Assembly (NCBI RefSeq): GCF_963583255.1 | Contig: NC_084813.1 | Span: 5,070,001 to 5,134,000, forward strand | Reading direction: 5' to 3' | DNA length: 64,000 nucleotides | Source: Pyrus communis | Lineage: Eukaryota; Streptophyta; Magnoliopsida; Rosales; Rosaceae | In this document: positions 11,800-22,500 of the stretch, piece by piece | How the letters are laid out: every line of letters starts with the position of its first letter | How positions within the stretch are numbered: position 1 is the stretch's first letter | The notes under the pieces: generated by a model | What the model was told of the DNA's origin: nothing | The model's database searches: none | Seen by the model: the letters and a program-made list of their open reading frames with translations, nothing else | Made by a program: the position numbers and the translations under genes

Positions 11800-12900
11800 G
11801 AATACTCGAGGTGCTTTAATGGCGCGTTTACGTATCATGAATGGGGTGAGTGGAAACAGAATTGCACTCCTTCTAAAGGATTCATGTGTTTACTAGTATT
11901 TGGGGAATCAAAATAAAGATGGGATCCACCCAAAATGAGGAATTTAATTCTGAATATACCCGAAATCCGATTACTAAAAAATAGATGGTAATTGAATTCC
12001 GGGAGAAAGGGAGCATCAGCAATCAAAATTTTCTTCTCAAACTGCCCTTGTACTTCTTTTGATATCCCAAAACACCCTTGCAGCTTTGTTTCCTCTGCAC
12101 CTCACTATTACACTCTACCATTTGGAACGGGATGAAGAAGCTGAACAGCTTGCCCATGTGGCATTGCTCATTCGTGAAAAAACATTTGGAAATGACTCAT
12201 TTCTCATTGGTATGTTGTCGTTTTCTTTAACCATAAAGGTGGGGTGGATTTGCGGCTGAGAAAAATGGGTAAAAAAATCAAGGCTGGGATATGGAGCGAG
12301 GGAGCATGAAAGGTTCTTTGCAAAGGTAGGGTGGATTTGCAACAGAGAAAAAAGGGGAAATTTTAGAATGGGTTGGGCGGGCACTAGGTAAGCAGCAGAG
12401 AAAGATGGGATAAATTTTAGAAAGGGGATGGGTCGGGAGAAAAATGGGGAAGAGAGGGAGAGAGAGGGTCACACAAAAAAAAGAAAAGAAAAAGAGAAAT
12501 GAAGAATAATAGAGAAGTTTTACTAAAACATAAAAAAGAAATTTGTTCTCTCTACTAAAAACAAAAAAAATGATGGGTTTTGGCCTTTTTTTCATAAAAA
12601 AAAAAAATGAAAGATTAAAAGTTTTGTTAAAAATAATTAGCATAAAAAATAGATTAGTTCAACTAAGTGTATTTTAGTAATCATATTAGTTTTCATTCCG
12701 ATTCATAAGAATTAGTAAACAATTTATATAAATCAATATCTTTCTTACTCCGATTCCAAATAATTTTAGTAAACAACTCTAACAAAAATTTGATTATAGT
12801 TCCACCTCATTCTAATTCTCTTCAAACCAATTACACCTCAATTCAATTCATTAGTAAATTAAGTGCTGCGGAAGCACGTAGAATACTCGAGGTGCTTTAA
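11800..12900. mobile_element. Non-autonomous TIR-like element carrying a captured gene exon
   Basis: The segment is bracketed by a direct repeat of about 20 bases, GAATACTCGAGGTGCTTTAA, at 11800-11819 and 12881-12900. Inside the left end is GCGTTTACGTATCATGAATGGGG. The inverted right end (12830-12862) reads TTTACTAATGAATTGAATTG, an imperfect counterpart. Both halves contain the degenerate GGAAT/TTACTAA phrases typical of plant DNA-transposon arms. The centre holds an exon-like TPR fragment (12055-12210). Superfamily and exact ends are uncertain; the 20-bp direct repeat is too long for an ordinary target duplication and may have another origin. Confidence 0.4.
12084..12211 (+). pseudogene. Captured TPR (kinesin-light-chain-like) exon fragment
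   Basis: After a splice-acceptor-like ACACCCTTGCAG (ending 12083) the plus strand encodes LFPLHLTITLYHLERDEEAEQ, split here as LYHLERDEEAEQLAHVALL, then REKTFGNDS, and stops being similar at a donor-like ATTG|GTATGTTG. The pattern ..YHLERDEEAE.LA..AL.IREK.FG.DS is that of plant TPR/kinesin-light-chain-related proteins. Only this one exon with both splice signals is present and nothing similar lies around it, so it looks like a host exon picked up by the surrounding transposon. Family assignment is from memory and tentative. Confidence 0.45.
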
Positions 12901-13669
12901 GAGCATCCCCAGCGTGGGGTTTTGCTCGGGGGTCGGGCTCCAAAACAATGGCCCGAGGGCCGGTGGAGAAGCTCCAGCGTGCGGGAGGTCGAAGGCAGGG
13001 GGAGGCCCGAGGGCCAGGCCCGTGAGGGATTGCCAGGCCTTGAGCCCGAGGTGGGGCTGACGCAAGGCTGACGCCAGGGTGGCGTCAGCGCATTATTTTA
13101 TTTTTTTTGTGTCAGGCGCGTGCACCCCACCCGCGCGTGGGGGCGCGTCGCCGACACAAAAAAAATTTAAAAAAGCAATTGTCAGTTACCGTTGGGAAGC
13201 CACGTGGCTTCCCACGGTGCGTTAGATCCTAACGGTCACTTAATGTGGACCGTTAGATCTCAACGGTAAAAAAAAAAAAAAAAGTCAGATTTAATATCCA
13301 CCGTTCGATCTGAGATCAACGGTGGATATTAAAATGCTTTATAAATTAAAAAATAAATGAAAAAATAGTTTTAAAATTTTGAAAAGTTACCGTTGTGACA
13401 TGTGGCACAATCTGGAGCGTTGGAATTCAAATTTTTTTATATCTAACGGCAGAGATTAATTAATTGAATAAAAATTTAAAAACAATTGTAAAAAATTCAA
13501 AAAAATATCTGAAAAATCTGAAAAAAATTGTAAAAAAAATTGTTTTTACTTTTCTATAAATACCTTCTCATTATCATCTACCTTACACAACAATTTCATA
13601 ATTTCTCAACTACTTTCAATCACATTCCTTTCTTTGTCTCAAAGTTTGAATCCATTTTTTTTCAACAAA

Positions 13670-14849
13670 ATGACCACTGGTGCAGGTACGAATTGGTCGC
13701 TTATTGAAGATGTTGCGTTGTGTACTAGCTGGGTTGAAGTTACTCATAGTTCGCTTACGGGTAATGAGATGCAGTTGCAAGAAATGTGGATTTTTATTCA
13801 TACCAATTTTCTTGAGAAAATTGGTGGGAAAAGAACCAAAGAATCGATGTCCAGTCGTTGGAAATTACTTAGCCAATCGTTTAGTACGTGGAGAGACGCT
13901 TTAGCACAAGCTAGTAGTAATATTCGAAGTGGGGAAAATTACTCGGATCAGGTAACAATATATTATTTATTTGATACCCAAATTTACATTATAATTATTT
14001 GTTTGTATTATTTATTTGTTACATACTTACATTATAATTATTTGTTTGTATTATTTATTTGTTACGTACAAAATTTATTATTTATTGTTACTTATTTGTT
14101 ACATTATAATTATGTTGTTTGTATTATTTATTTATTTGTTTGTTTGTATTATTTATTTACTAAACTTGGAACTCTAGCCCCATGTTATGATTAACATGAC
14201 ATATATATATATATATATATATATTTGTTACTTATTTTCATTATTTACTAAACTTGAAGCCTTCTTACTTATTTTCATTATATTTGTTACTTATATATAT
14301 ATATGTATATATTTGCTAGTTACTTATTTTCATTATAATTATTTGTTTGTTACTTATTTTCATTATTTACTAAACTTGAAGCCTTCTTACTTATTTTCAT
14401 TATATTTGTTACTTATATATATGTATATATTGCTAGTTACTTATTTTCATTATAATTATTTATTTGTTACTTATTTTCATTATTTACTAAACTTGAAGCC
14501 TTCTTACTTATTTTCATTATATTTGTTACTTATATATATATGTATATATTTGCTAGTTACTTATTTTCATTATAATTATTTATTTGTTACTTATTTTCAT
14601 TATTTACTAAACTTGAAGCCTTCTTACTTATTTTCATTATATTTGTTACTTATATATATATATGTATATATTTGCTAGTTACTTATTTTCATTATAATTA
14701 TTTATTTGTTACTTATTTTCATTATTTACTAAACTTGAAGCCTTCTTACTTATTTTCATTATATTTGTTACTTATATATATATATATGTATATATTTGCT
14801 GGTTACTTATCATCCTAGCACCACAAATTGGTTAAGTGATGATGAATAG
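13670..14849 (+). pseudogene. Harbinger Myb/SANT-like partner protein (ORF1), middle part replaced
   Basis: PIF/Harbinger elements need a second protein with a Myb/SANT-like trihelix that binds the terminal repeats. Exon 1 (ATG at 13670, end 13951 at donor CAG|GTAACA) encodes TNWSLIEDVALCTSWVEV, MWIFIHTNFLEKIG and SSRWKLLSQSF, the usual trihelix pattern. A likely C-terminal tail, HPSTTNWLSDDE and a stop, survives at 14811-14849. Everything expected between them is absent, and a five-copy tandem repeat occupies the space. An upstream in-frame TTG is not a start. The protein is probably non-functional. Confidence 0.7.
14222..14800 (+). repeat. Minisatellite, five units of about 120 bp
   Basis: The marker phrase GCCTTCTTACTTATTTTCAT starts at 14259, 14381, 14498, 14618 and 14739 (14740 within one base), giving unit lengths of about 117-122 bp. 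Units consist of TTACTTATTTTCATTATAATTATTTATTTG-type sequence, an AAACTTGAAG phrase and a variable (TA)n run. A 163-codon open frame across it (14187-14678) is a by-product of the repeat and not a gene. Confidence 0.9.
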
Positions 14850-15049
14850 AGTACTTTTTGTAATCGGAGCCCATAATTTTCCAATCACTTTGGGTTGTAA
14901 TTTATTATTTATTGTTTGTATTATTTATGTTGTTTCCAATTTCTTGAATATTTATTCAAATTAATTTGGTAAGTTATTTATTAAAAGTCCATTGTTCAAA
15001 TTAAAAGTCCTTGTATAAAATAATTAAAAGTCCATCGTGCTAATTAAAA

Positions 15050-15300
15050 GTCATTTACATAAACATAAACATAAAAAAAATACATAAACATAAACATAAA
15101 CATAAACATACTAAGAATTACATAAACATAAACATCACAAAATTACATAAACATAAACATAAACATAAACATACTAAGAATTACATATACTAAGAATTAC
15201 ATAAACATAAACATAAAAAAATTACATAAACATACCAAATAATAAAACACACCAAATAAAATAACATAAACATACCAAATTAAAAAAAAAACACACTAAA
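15050..15300. repeat. Low-complexity ACATAA repeats
   Basis: Irregular array of (ACATAAAC)n-like phrases with ACTAAGAATTACATA interruptions, between the two Harbinger genes. Confidence 0.75.
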
Positions 15301-15356
15301 TGAACTTAATTATCTTCAGCTTGTTTCAATGCCCACTGGTGCTCTATCAAGTCAAT

Positions 15357-16718
15357 TTATCGGGCATTGTGCATGTCTGGCATTTGAAATGCAGTATATC
15401 GTTGAATGAGCCTTTCATTGTAACGTCCATCCCTTTGTAATGACTCATGTTGCACGGGCTCATCGGTGGCGTCATGAGCACAATATATACGTGTTCTTGA
15501 ATTGTTCATCGGGTCTGGCTCATATTCATCAACGGCTTCATAATCGTACTCATCTTCCACAATCATGTTATGAAGAATGATGCACGTCATCATGATGGAT
15601 CGAAGCGACTCTACATCAAACAATCTGGCAGCACCCCTGACGATCGCCCAGCGAGCTTGGAGGATACCGAAACAACGCTCCACATCCTTCCTGCACCCCT
15701 CTTGACAGCTTGCAAAGTGTTTTTCCTTTGCACTCCGTGGACGTGGCACTGTTTTGACAAAGGTTGACCAGCGCGGGTAGATGCCGTCAGCTAGGTAGTA
15801 TGGCCCGTCGTACATACGTCCGTTGACCTCATACGTAACTTTTGGTGCCTTTCCTTGCAGGACATCGTTGAACACTGGGGATTGGGCAAGGACGTTGATG
15901 TCATTATGAGCTCCCGGGACCCCGAAAAAGGCGTGCCAAATCCATGTATCAAAAGATGCCACCGCCTCCAGAATGATACTTTTTGCTCCTTTTATGTCCC
16001 CGTAAGCGCCTTGCCATGCACTTGGACAGTTTTTCCACGTCCAGTGCATACAATCAATGCTTCCAATCATCCCCGGAAAGCCACGCATCTCCGCCTTCTT
16101 CAACAGCCGCTCCAAGTCCATGTGTGTAGGTTTGCGGAGGTACTTAGCGGTGTAGATAGATTCGATTGCTCCGCAAAACCTCATCAGGGACTCAAGAATG
16201 GTTGATTGCCCCATCCTCGTTATCTCATCCACTTGGTCTGCAGATGCTCCATATGCAAGCATCCGCAAGGCAGCAGTAATTTTTTGCTCAGGCAGTAGAT
16301 CCATAACACCAAAAGCATCTTTTTTTTGCACAAAATAAGAATCATGGTTGCAAACAGCAATCATGATTTTGTTGAACAAATGTCGTTCCATTCTAAAACG
16401 ATGTCTAAAGTACGTATCAGGGAATGCACTATTAGGAACAAAATAATCATCCAAGAGTTCCATACCTCGTCGTTGCCTGCTTCTATCAAGGTTTCCGGAA
16501 CGGCTGGGCCTGCAGATCTGAGCCGCAGCTTGGATGACTCGACGGGAATGTGAGGCTCTGCCCCTTCTTACTTCGTCATTTCTCATTTGACGCTCCTCAT
16601 CCTCTTCCTTCTCATTTCTTACCCTCTGGTGATTGAAGATTGCTTCAGATTCGTTAAACAATTCTTCCTCTTCCTGATTGTATTCCCACATCATCCTTGA
16701 GGAAGAAGAAGACGACAT
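15357..16718 (-). CDS. PIF/Harbinger (HARBI1-like) DDE transposase
   Basis: Single-exon open frame of 453 aa. The DDE nuclease domain is complete: D222 in IGSIDCMHW, a conserved GAHNDINVL (D273), D311 in YLADGIYPRW and E347 in RKDVERCFGILQARWAIV. The N-terminal part is acidic and basic low-complexity sequence (SSSSSS, then EEEEL and KEEDEERQ), followed by a helical region with FRHRFRMERHLF typical of plant members. The C-terminus is HNMIVEDE plus a polar tail. No stop, frameshift or missing catalytic residue is visible, so it could encode an active enzyme. Its Myb-like partner next door is damaged, so mobility would need a partner from another copy. The start ATG at 16716-16718 has no competing upstream ATG in frame that I can see. 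Confidence 0.92.
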   Translation of the reverse strand: MSSSSSSRMMWEYNQEEEELFNESEAIFNHQRVRNEKEEDEERQMRNDEVRRGRASHSRRVIQAAAQICRPSRSGNLDRSRQRRGMELLDDYFVPNSAFPDTYFRHRFRMERHLFNKIMIAVCNHDSYFVQKKDAFGVMDLLPEQKITAALRMLAYGASADQVDEITRMGQSTILESLMRFCGAIESIYTAKYLRKPTHMDLERLLKKAEMRGFPGMIGSIDCMHWTWKNCPSAWQGAYGDIKGAKSIILEAVASFDTWIWHAFFGVPGAHNDINVLAQSPVFNDVLQGKAPKVTYEVNGRMYDGPYYLADGIYPRWSTFVKTVPRPRSAKEKHFASCQEGCRKDVERCFGILQARWAIVRGAARLFDVESLRSIMMTCIILHNMIVEDEYDYEAVDEYEPDPMNNSRTRIYCAHDATDEPVQHESLQRDGRYNERLIQRYTAFQMPDMHNAR

Positions 16719-17430
16719 TGAAAGAAAGAAACAGAAACTATGAATAATGATACAAATTTTTGTGAATAAGGAAGCAGAAACTATGAATAACGATAGAGAT
16801 CTTGAGAATTTTGGTGTGAGATTTGTGAGGATGGATGGTGGATTATATAGAGGATTCAGAAATGATTAGGTTCTTCATAATGCCACGTGGCATGCCGTCA
16901 TTCGTTAAAAATCTGATGGAAATCTATCCTCAAAGATTGTGAACCGATTATGACACGTGGCGCGACGTGATTGGTTAATAATCTTATCAGAAATCCATCA
17001 CCAATAATTGTATTATTTTGTATTATTTAATAATACTTCGGATAATGACACGTGGCGCAACGAGAACGATTAAAAATCTTATCCGATATTACAATTAAAA
17101 TTATTTTGTATTATTTTATAAAAAAAAATACTAATATTTTATTGCCTATTGCCAGGGCTATTGAAGTGTAACGGTGGAGATGCAAATTCTATTGCCAAGG
17201 CTACTTACTGTTCATTAAGGGCAGTTACTGTTTATTAGGTGGATTAAATAGTGTATTGCCAAGAGGAGGCTCCAACGCTGGAGTTGGTCTAAGTGCGGTG
17301 GAAGCACGCATACTCTACACTTTGCAGAGAAACAGAGTAAGACAGTCGAGACCAATCAATTGAGAAATCAGAACCGAATAGTCTCTGGGGGCGGCGGCGA
17401 TTCGACTGACTGACAGTTGCGATTAGCGCA

Positions 17431-18337
17431 ATGGCGGTAACAGAAGGTGATGTTCATACACAAGAAGAGTACTTTGACGTCCTCACCAAAACGGGCCAGA
17501 AGACCGGCATTTCCAAGCCCAGGCAAGTATTTTTTTAATTGATTTAATTATTTTCTTGTAATTTCCGGAAAAACAAACGGAATATATTGTGGAAGGAAAT
17601 GATATGGATTAAGCAAAGTAAGTGAATCAATTACAATTATCAAGTAAATTGAGCAACTCAATTGACTAATTTCGATAAACTCCAACCAATAGTTTTCTGT
17701 TTTCTTAATGTGTATGTATGTAAATGTTGTGTTTCTGATTTTTAAGAAATTTGTGCTGATAACCCATTAGTTCTGAATCTTTAGATTCAACTGTATATGT
17801 TTTGTGGTATAATGAATGTTATTGATGCTCATGTAGGGGAGATGTTCATCGAGACGGGGATTACCATCGAGCTGTTCATGTGTGGATTTTTGCTGAGAGT
17901 ACACAAGAGCTGCTTATCCAAAAGCGTTCCGACTGCAAGGATTCGTGGGCGGGACGGTGGGATATCTCAAGTGCTGGACACATATCCGCGGGTGATTCGT
18001 CACTTATAACAGCTCGGTACAAAGTTTCATTGCCCCTACTTGTAACATACTTATAGCTTGTACTTACACCCGTTGCTATATATGAACTTTTGCTTGATAA
18101 TATATTTGCATTATTAAAGGTGCAAATACAACCGAATAGTTTTTTTTTAGTTGTTTTTTTTTGGGTTAAAACTTGGAGCTTTCTGAACGGTGGTCACTAA
18201 AACACAAACACAATAATGTATGTTTCAGGAGGGAGCTTCAGGAAGAGCTGGGCATAGTACTTCCAAGGGATGCATTTGAAATGCTATTCGTTTATCTTGA
18301 AGAGTGGTTAGTAGGTCAATTCCTTTATTCTGTTGTT

Positions 18338-18377
<40 letters not shown>

Positions 18378-19548
18378 CTTTATCTTACATATTTTATCAT
18401 AAACTAGTTTTTCTTTAAAATATTGCTATTACTTGTTACTAGGTCTGCACGTTTAATTTTTCCATTTTGTGTTAAGTTGGAATCTGATGTGCGTAGCTAG
18501 ACATCTTCATTGTTATTATAATCAAGAACTAGTTCTGGAGGGTGAGATGTTATACTTGTGAAGTTGTTGGAGTTGTGGAGGTCTTAAGCAGTTTAATGTA
18601 TCTCATAGGCCAACTGTTTTGACTGTTGAGTGTTGACAACAAAATGTGGACTGAGTGATTTGATCAATGAAGCTGGCTTAGGTGGTATGGGCATACACAA
18701 CATACGCCACTAGATGCATATATAAATTTATATCTAAAAAAAACATATTAAAATAAAGGTATAAATAAGAGAAGCCGGACAAAATTGACAGGATGTAGAA
18801 GTGTCACAAAAGTATATATGGAAATCAAATTGATAGAAGACATTGTATATCAATATGTTAACTTACGTTGTGTTACATTTTGAATGCAGTGTGACAAATG
18901 ATGGAAAATTCATTAACAATGAATTCGATGATGTATATTTAGTAACAACTGTGAATCCAATCCCTCTCGAAGCATTTACTCTTCAGGTGAGAAGAAGATC
19001 TGTCAGTTGCATTCTCTATAAGGCAGGAAGTATGGCCGTAAGAATTATTGATCATTCTTAGAAATAGTTCAAAGACTAGGGGTGAAAAGTAGTAAACTAT
19101 GATGATGATGTTTTGATATTTGTTGCTATGTGCCTATGTAGCCATAGAAATTTTCATGAGTTTCTGAACATATTTGCATTTCTGTTTAATGACAGGAAAC
19201 AGAAGTCTCTGCTGTTAAATATATTTCTTATGAGGACTATAGAAACTTACTTGCTAAAGAAGACCCTGATTGCGTCCCCTATGACGTAAATGGGCAATAT
19301 GGTCAGTTTTTTGACATAATTGCACGGAGGTATGCTGTTAATTTTTTTTTTTTTTTTAATTGATTTCTTATCTGTGAGATGGAATGATCCATCCAATGCC
19401 TAGCCTATATAAAGGTTCTTTCTTTAAGAGTTAAGCAGGTCAAGGAACAAATTTACTTGTGTGTAGCAAATCTTGATGCATGTAAGGCTGGATTAGTTGC
19501 ATCTCCAATAAATTTTCTTTTTTGAACTATTTTTTTTTTTTTTTTTTT

Positions 19549-19592
<44 letters not shown>

Positions 19593-22500
19593 AACAATTT
19601 GAAAGTCAAGATCTAACTTTTTCCTTGGACAAAAAGGATGCAAAGAATTTATATTGATTTTTTTTCTTTTTATTGATCCTCACCTTGTGCCATGGCAATA
19701 CAATTTTATTCTATGCTTTGGTTGGCAGGAAAAATCTTAATAGTAGATCAGTATGTTCATAAATGTGAAATCAGAAAGACATGCCATATCTCCCTATCAA
19801 GTTCAAATTTCTTGGATATTCACTACTTTCTTATGTCTGTTATTTCATATTAAATTTAATAAAGGTACAAGGAGAACACTATAGGTCGAAGTTTAGAACT
19901 ACAAAAGCAGCTCCAACGTTATGCTCCTGTTTCCCTCAGTGCCGAGGTTAGTTCCCTGTAGTCAATTCTTGCATCTGTTATTCTTTTTGTAAATTATTTC
20001 TTTAGTTTATTCCTTTTGCTTCTCTACTTCATTTGATTTAGACTATTCTGTCATGGTGCAATGATTTTAAGTTTTTGTCTGAAGTTGGAAGGGCAAAATG
20101 ATCATAAGTTTTTGCTTCATCCTGAGTTGCCAAGAAGCTTCATCTTTTGTTTTAGTGATTGGGATTAATTTGCTTATGCCAAAATCTGCATTTGACTTTT
20201 TTGGTTGCACTGTGTCAAGGTGATGTGAAATATGAATTCTATAGGTATTATTTCATGTGCATACTGCAGAAAAGGTATGCAAGGACTTTCAAATGCATTG
20301 AGCTCCTTTCGTAAACCTTACTGTTGTTGAATTTGTTCATTCCATCCAATATTCTGAGGATACAAATGATTTCTTGGCGAGTATTTATGGGCTGCATACT
20401 GTTCTTTCCACTTTCTGTAATTTGTACAACCAGTACATGCAAACTGTGCAAACCAATTTTAAAGTTGAGTAAAAGTACAAGAAGCTTTCTTGTCTAAAAG
20501 GTGAACACTGAACAGTATTATTACACATATTTAAGCAAATGGTGTAATTTGTTTTGTCGTATTTCTATTTAAACTTCGTGTCCAGAATATAGGATAGTAT
20601 ACACTTTTGATGTTGAAGTTCCTTTCCCCCACTTTCCCATATTTTGTAATTTGTTGGTGTCCTTCCGTCTTCTTTTAGTTGGTTGGGTCCTTGAAGTTAA
20701 GTTCAGCGTATTTTGTTTCTTTGTTGCAGTTAACAGGTCTTACAGAGGCAGACAGGGAGGCCCTGGTGTTACTAATTAAGGCTGCAGCAATTATAGATCA
20801 AATCTTTTACCTTCAGGTTGTATAGACTCGTACAGAAATACATGCATTGTTAAATAACTAAGCAGACACTCCGATCTGTGTATTTGTGCTGTTAGGCTAT
20901 TCTGAATCTCTGATGCATAATGATCATTGATATGCAAGAAAACCATGATGTGTGATGCTGTTTCATGGTACATCTGACTATCACCAGTCGTGTGCATCTG
21001 CACACTCATATGTTGGAACATATTTTGCACTATAATTTGCTATTTTCACACGAAAGTAAAAATGCACGAATGAGCTAGGCTGTATGAAATATCTTGTAAT
21101 TTTCTTGTGTTGCAGCTAGTTTGTCACGCACATTTTTTTGTTTTCCTTTTTTTTTTTTTAATCCTTAAACAATGTTGAACTGACCATTTCTGATTTTTTC
21201 CACTCCATTTTTCTAAATTTTCATTTAGGTTTGGTGCTGTAATCCGGTTCTAAGGGATTGGTTGAAGAAGCATGCGGATGCATCACAGTTAGACAAGTTG
21301 AAATGGATGTACTATGTTATTGATAAGAGTCCATGGTATGTATATTTTAACTCAGTGCTCTTTCAGGTGTATGCACATGCCATTTTTACGTACATATATA
21401 CCATGTTGTGTGTGTCTTTGGTGTGGGTATGCTTGTGTAATTTGGGAAGTTACTACTTGAGTAAATGTCCGGCTTTGGGCTTTGGTACAATTGATTCAAT
21501 GGAAAAATTCTGCAGGGTTTGTTAAATTTTCTGGTTATGTGAAAAATTGGGTTGCTTTACTTTCATTTTGTACTGAATGTGGCTTGCTTGTTAAAACTAA
21601 ATTTTGAAATTTCTCCTTTAGTGTGATGTGATTCATCTCGGCAGAACCAAAGTTGTGTACTGAATGTGGCTTGCTTGTTTAGTTTCTTTGTTTTGAATGG
21701 ATGGACTTCTTGTTCACCCCCTTTTTACTTTGCTTCTCCCTCTGTAAAATCCCTGTTACCTTTTAACAATGAAAATAAAAATATTAAGTTCGTTTTCTAT
21801 GAACAGGTCGTCCCTTGATGAAAATGAGGCATTTTTGACAACTGCAGATTCGGCTATAAAGTTGCTTCCTGAAGCAACAAAAAGGGTTACTGGGTGGAAG
21901 GGACTTGAATACAAAGCTGCGTTTCCTATGCTGAAGCCTCCTGGTGCAAACTTCTATCCGCCAGACATGGACAAAGTGGTATATTGAATGAGCTCATTGT
22001 ATTATAGGAAAGATTTTTTTACGTTTGTGAAGACAAAAAAGTTTCTTTCGGTGTAGGAATTTGAATTGTGGAAGAAAAGTCTAACAGAGGACCAAAAACA
22101 AGCTGCAACAAGCTTTTTCACAGTTATTAAAAGACAAAGCGAATTAAGTCTGGATTCATCCTTGTATGGCAGTACAGATGAAAGCACAAGTCATTCAGTG
22201 ACATCCACTCATGATCTATATAGTGTGCCTTTCTCCCAAGAGTATAATGCTTTCCTCACACAAGCAGCTGAGTTCTTGCATAAAGCTGGTGAATTGGCCA
22301 GTTCCCCTAGGTATGAGTCTGAAGACTTTCATTTCTTAAGTTGTTTCATTACTGATTATGAGGTTAATAATTGTATATGAAATTTTCACTGGTTCAGTGT
22401 GAGTTTAATTTACAGAGGTTTCAAGCTTTACAATGTATAAGTAAATCAGACAAGAGTCCAACAAAAATCCCTTGATATTTTTCTGTGATATATGGCTTTT

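Larger units (their letters stand above)
12898..17292 (-). mobile_element. PIF/Harbinger DNA transposon with intact transposase
   Basis: The element runs 12901-17289. Its ends are imperfect inverted repeats: left GAGCATCCCCAGCGTGGGG; right, inverted, GACCAACTCCAGCGTTGGAG. It is flanked by the 3-bp target duplication TAA (12898-12900 and 17290-17292), as known for PIF/Harbinger. It carries an intact DDE transposase on the minus strand and a Myb-like partner gene on the plus strand whose middle has been lost to a tandem repeat. It lies about 140 bp upstream of the start codon of the Nudix/DPP III gene. Confidence 0.88.

Noticed and set aside
14187..14678. 163-codon open frame rich in Tyr, Leu and Phe
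   Set aside because: Product of a 120-bp tandem repeat without stops in that frame; no start context or family.
14222..14800. CRISPR-like array
   Set aside because: Units are directly adjacent copies without unique spacers and the genome is a plant.
15570..16553. Plus-strand open frames over the Harbinger transposase
   Set aside because: Antisense shadows of the intact transposase.
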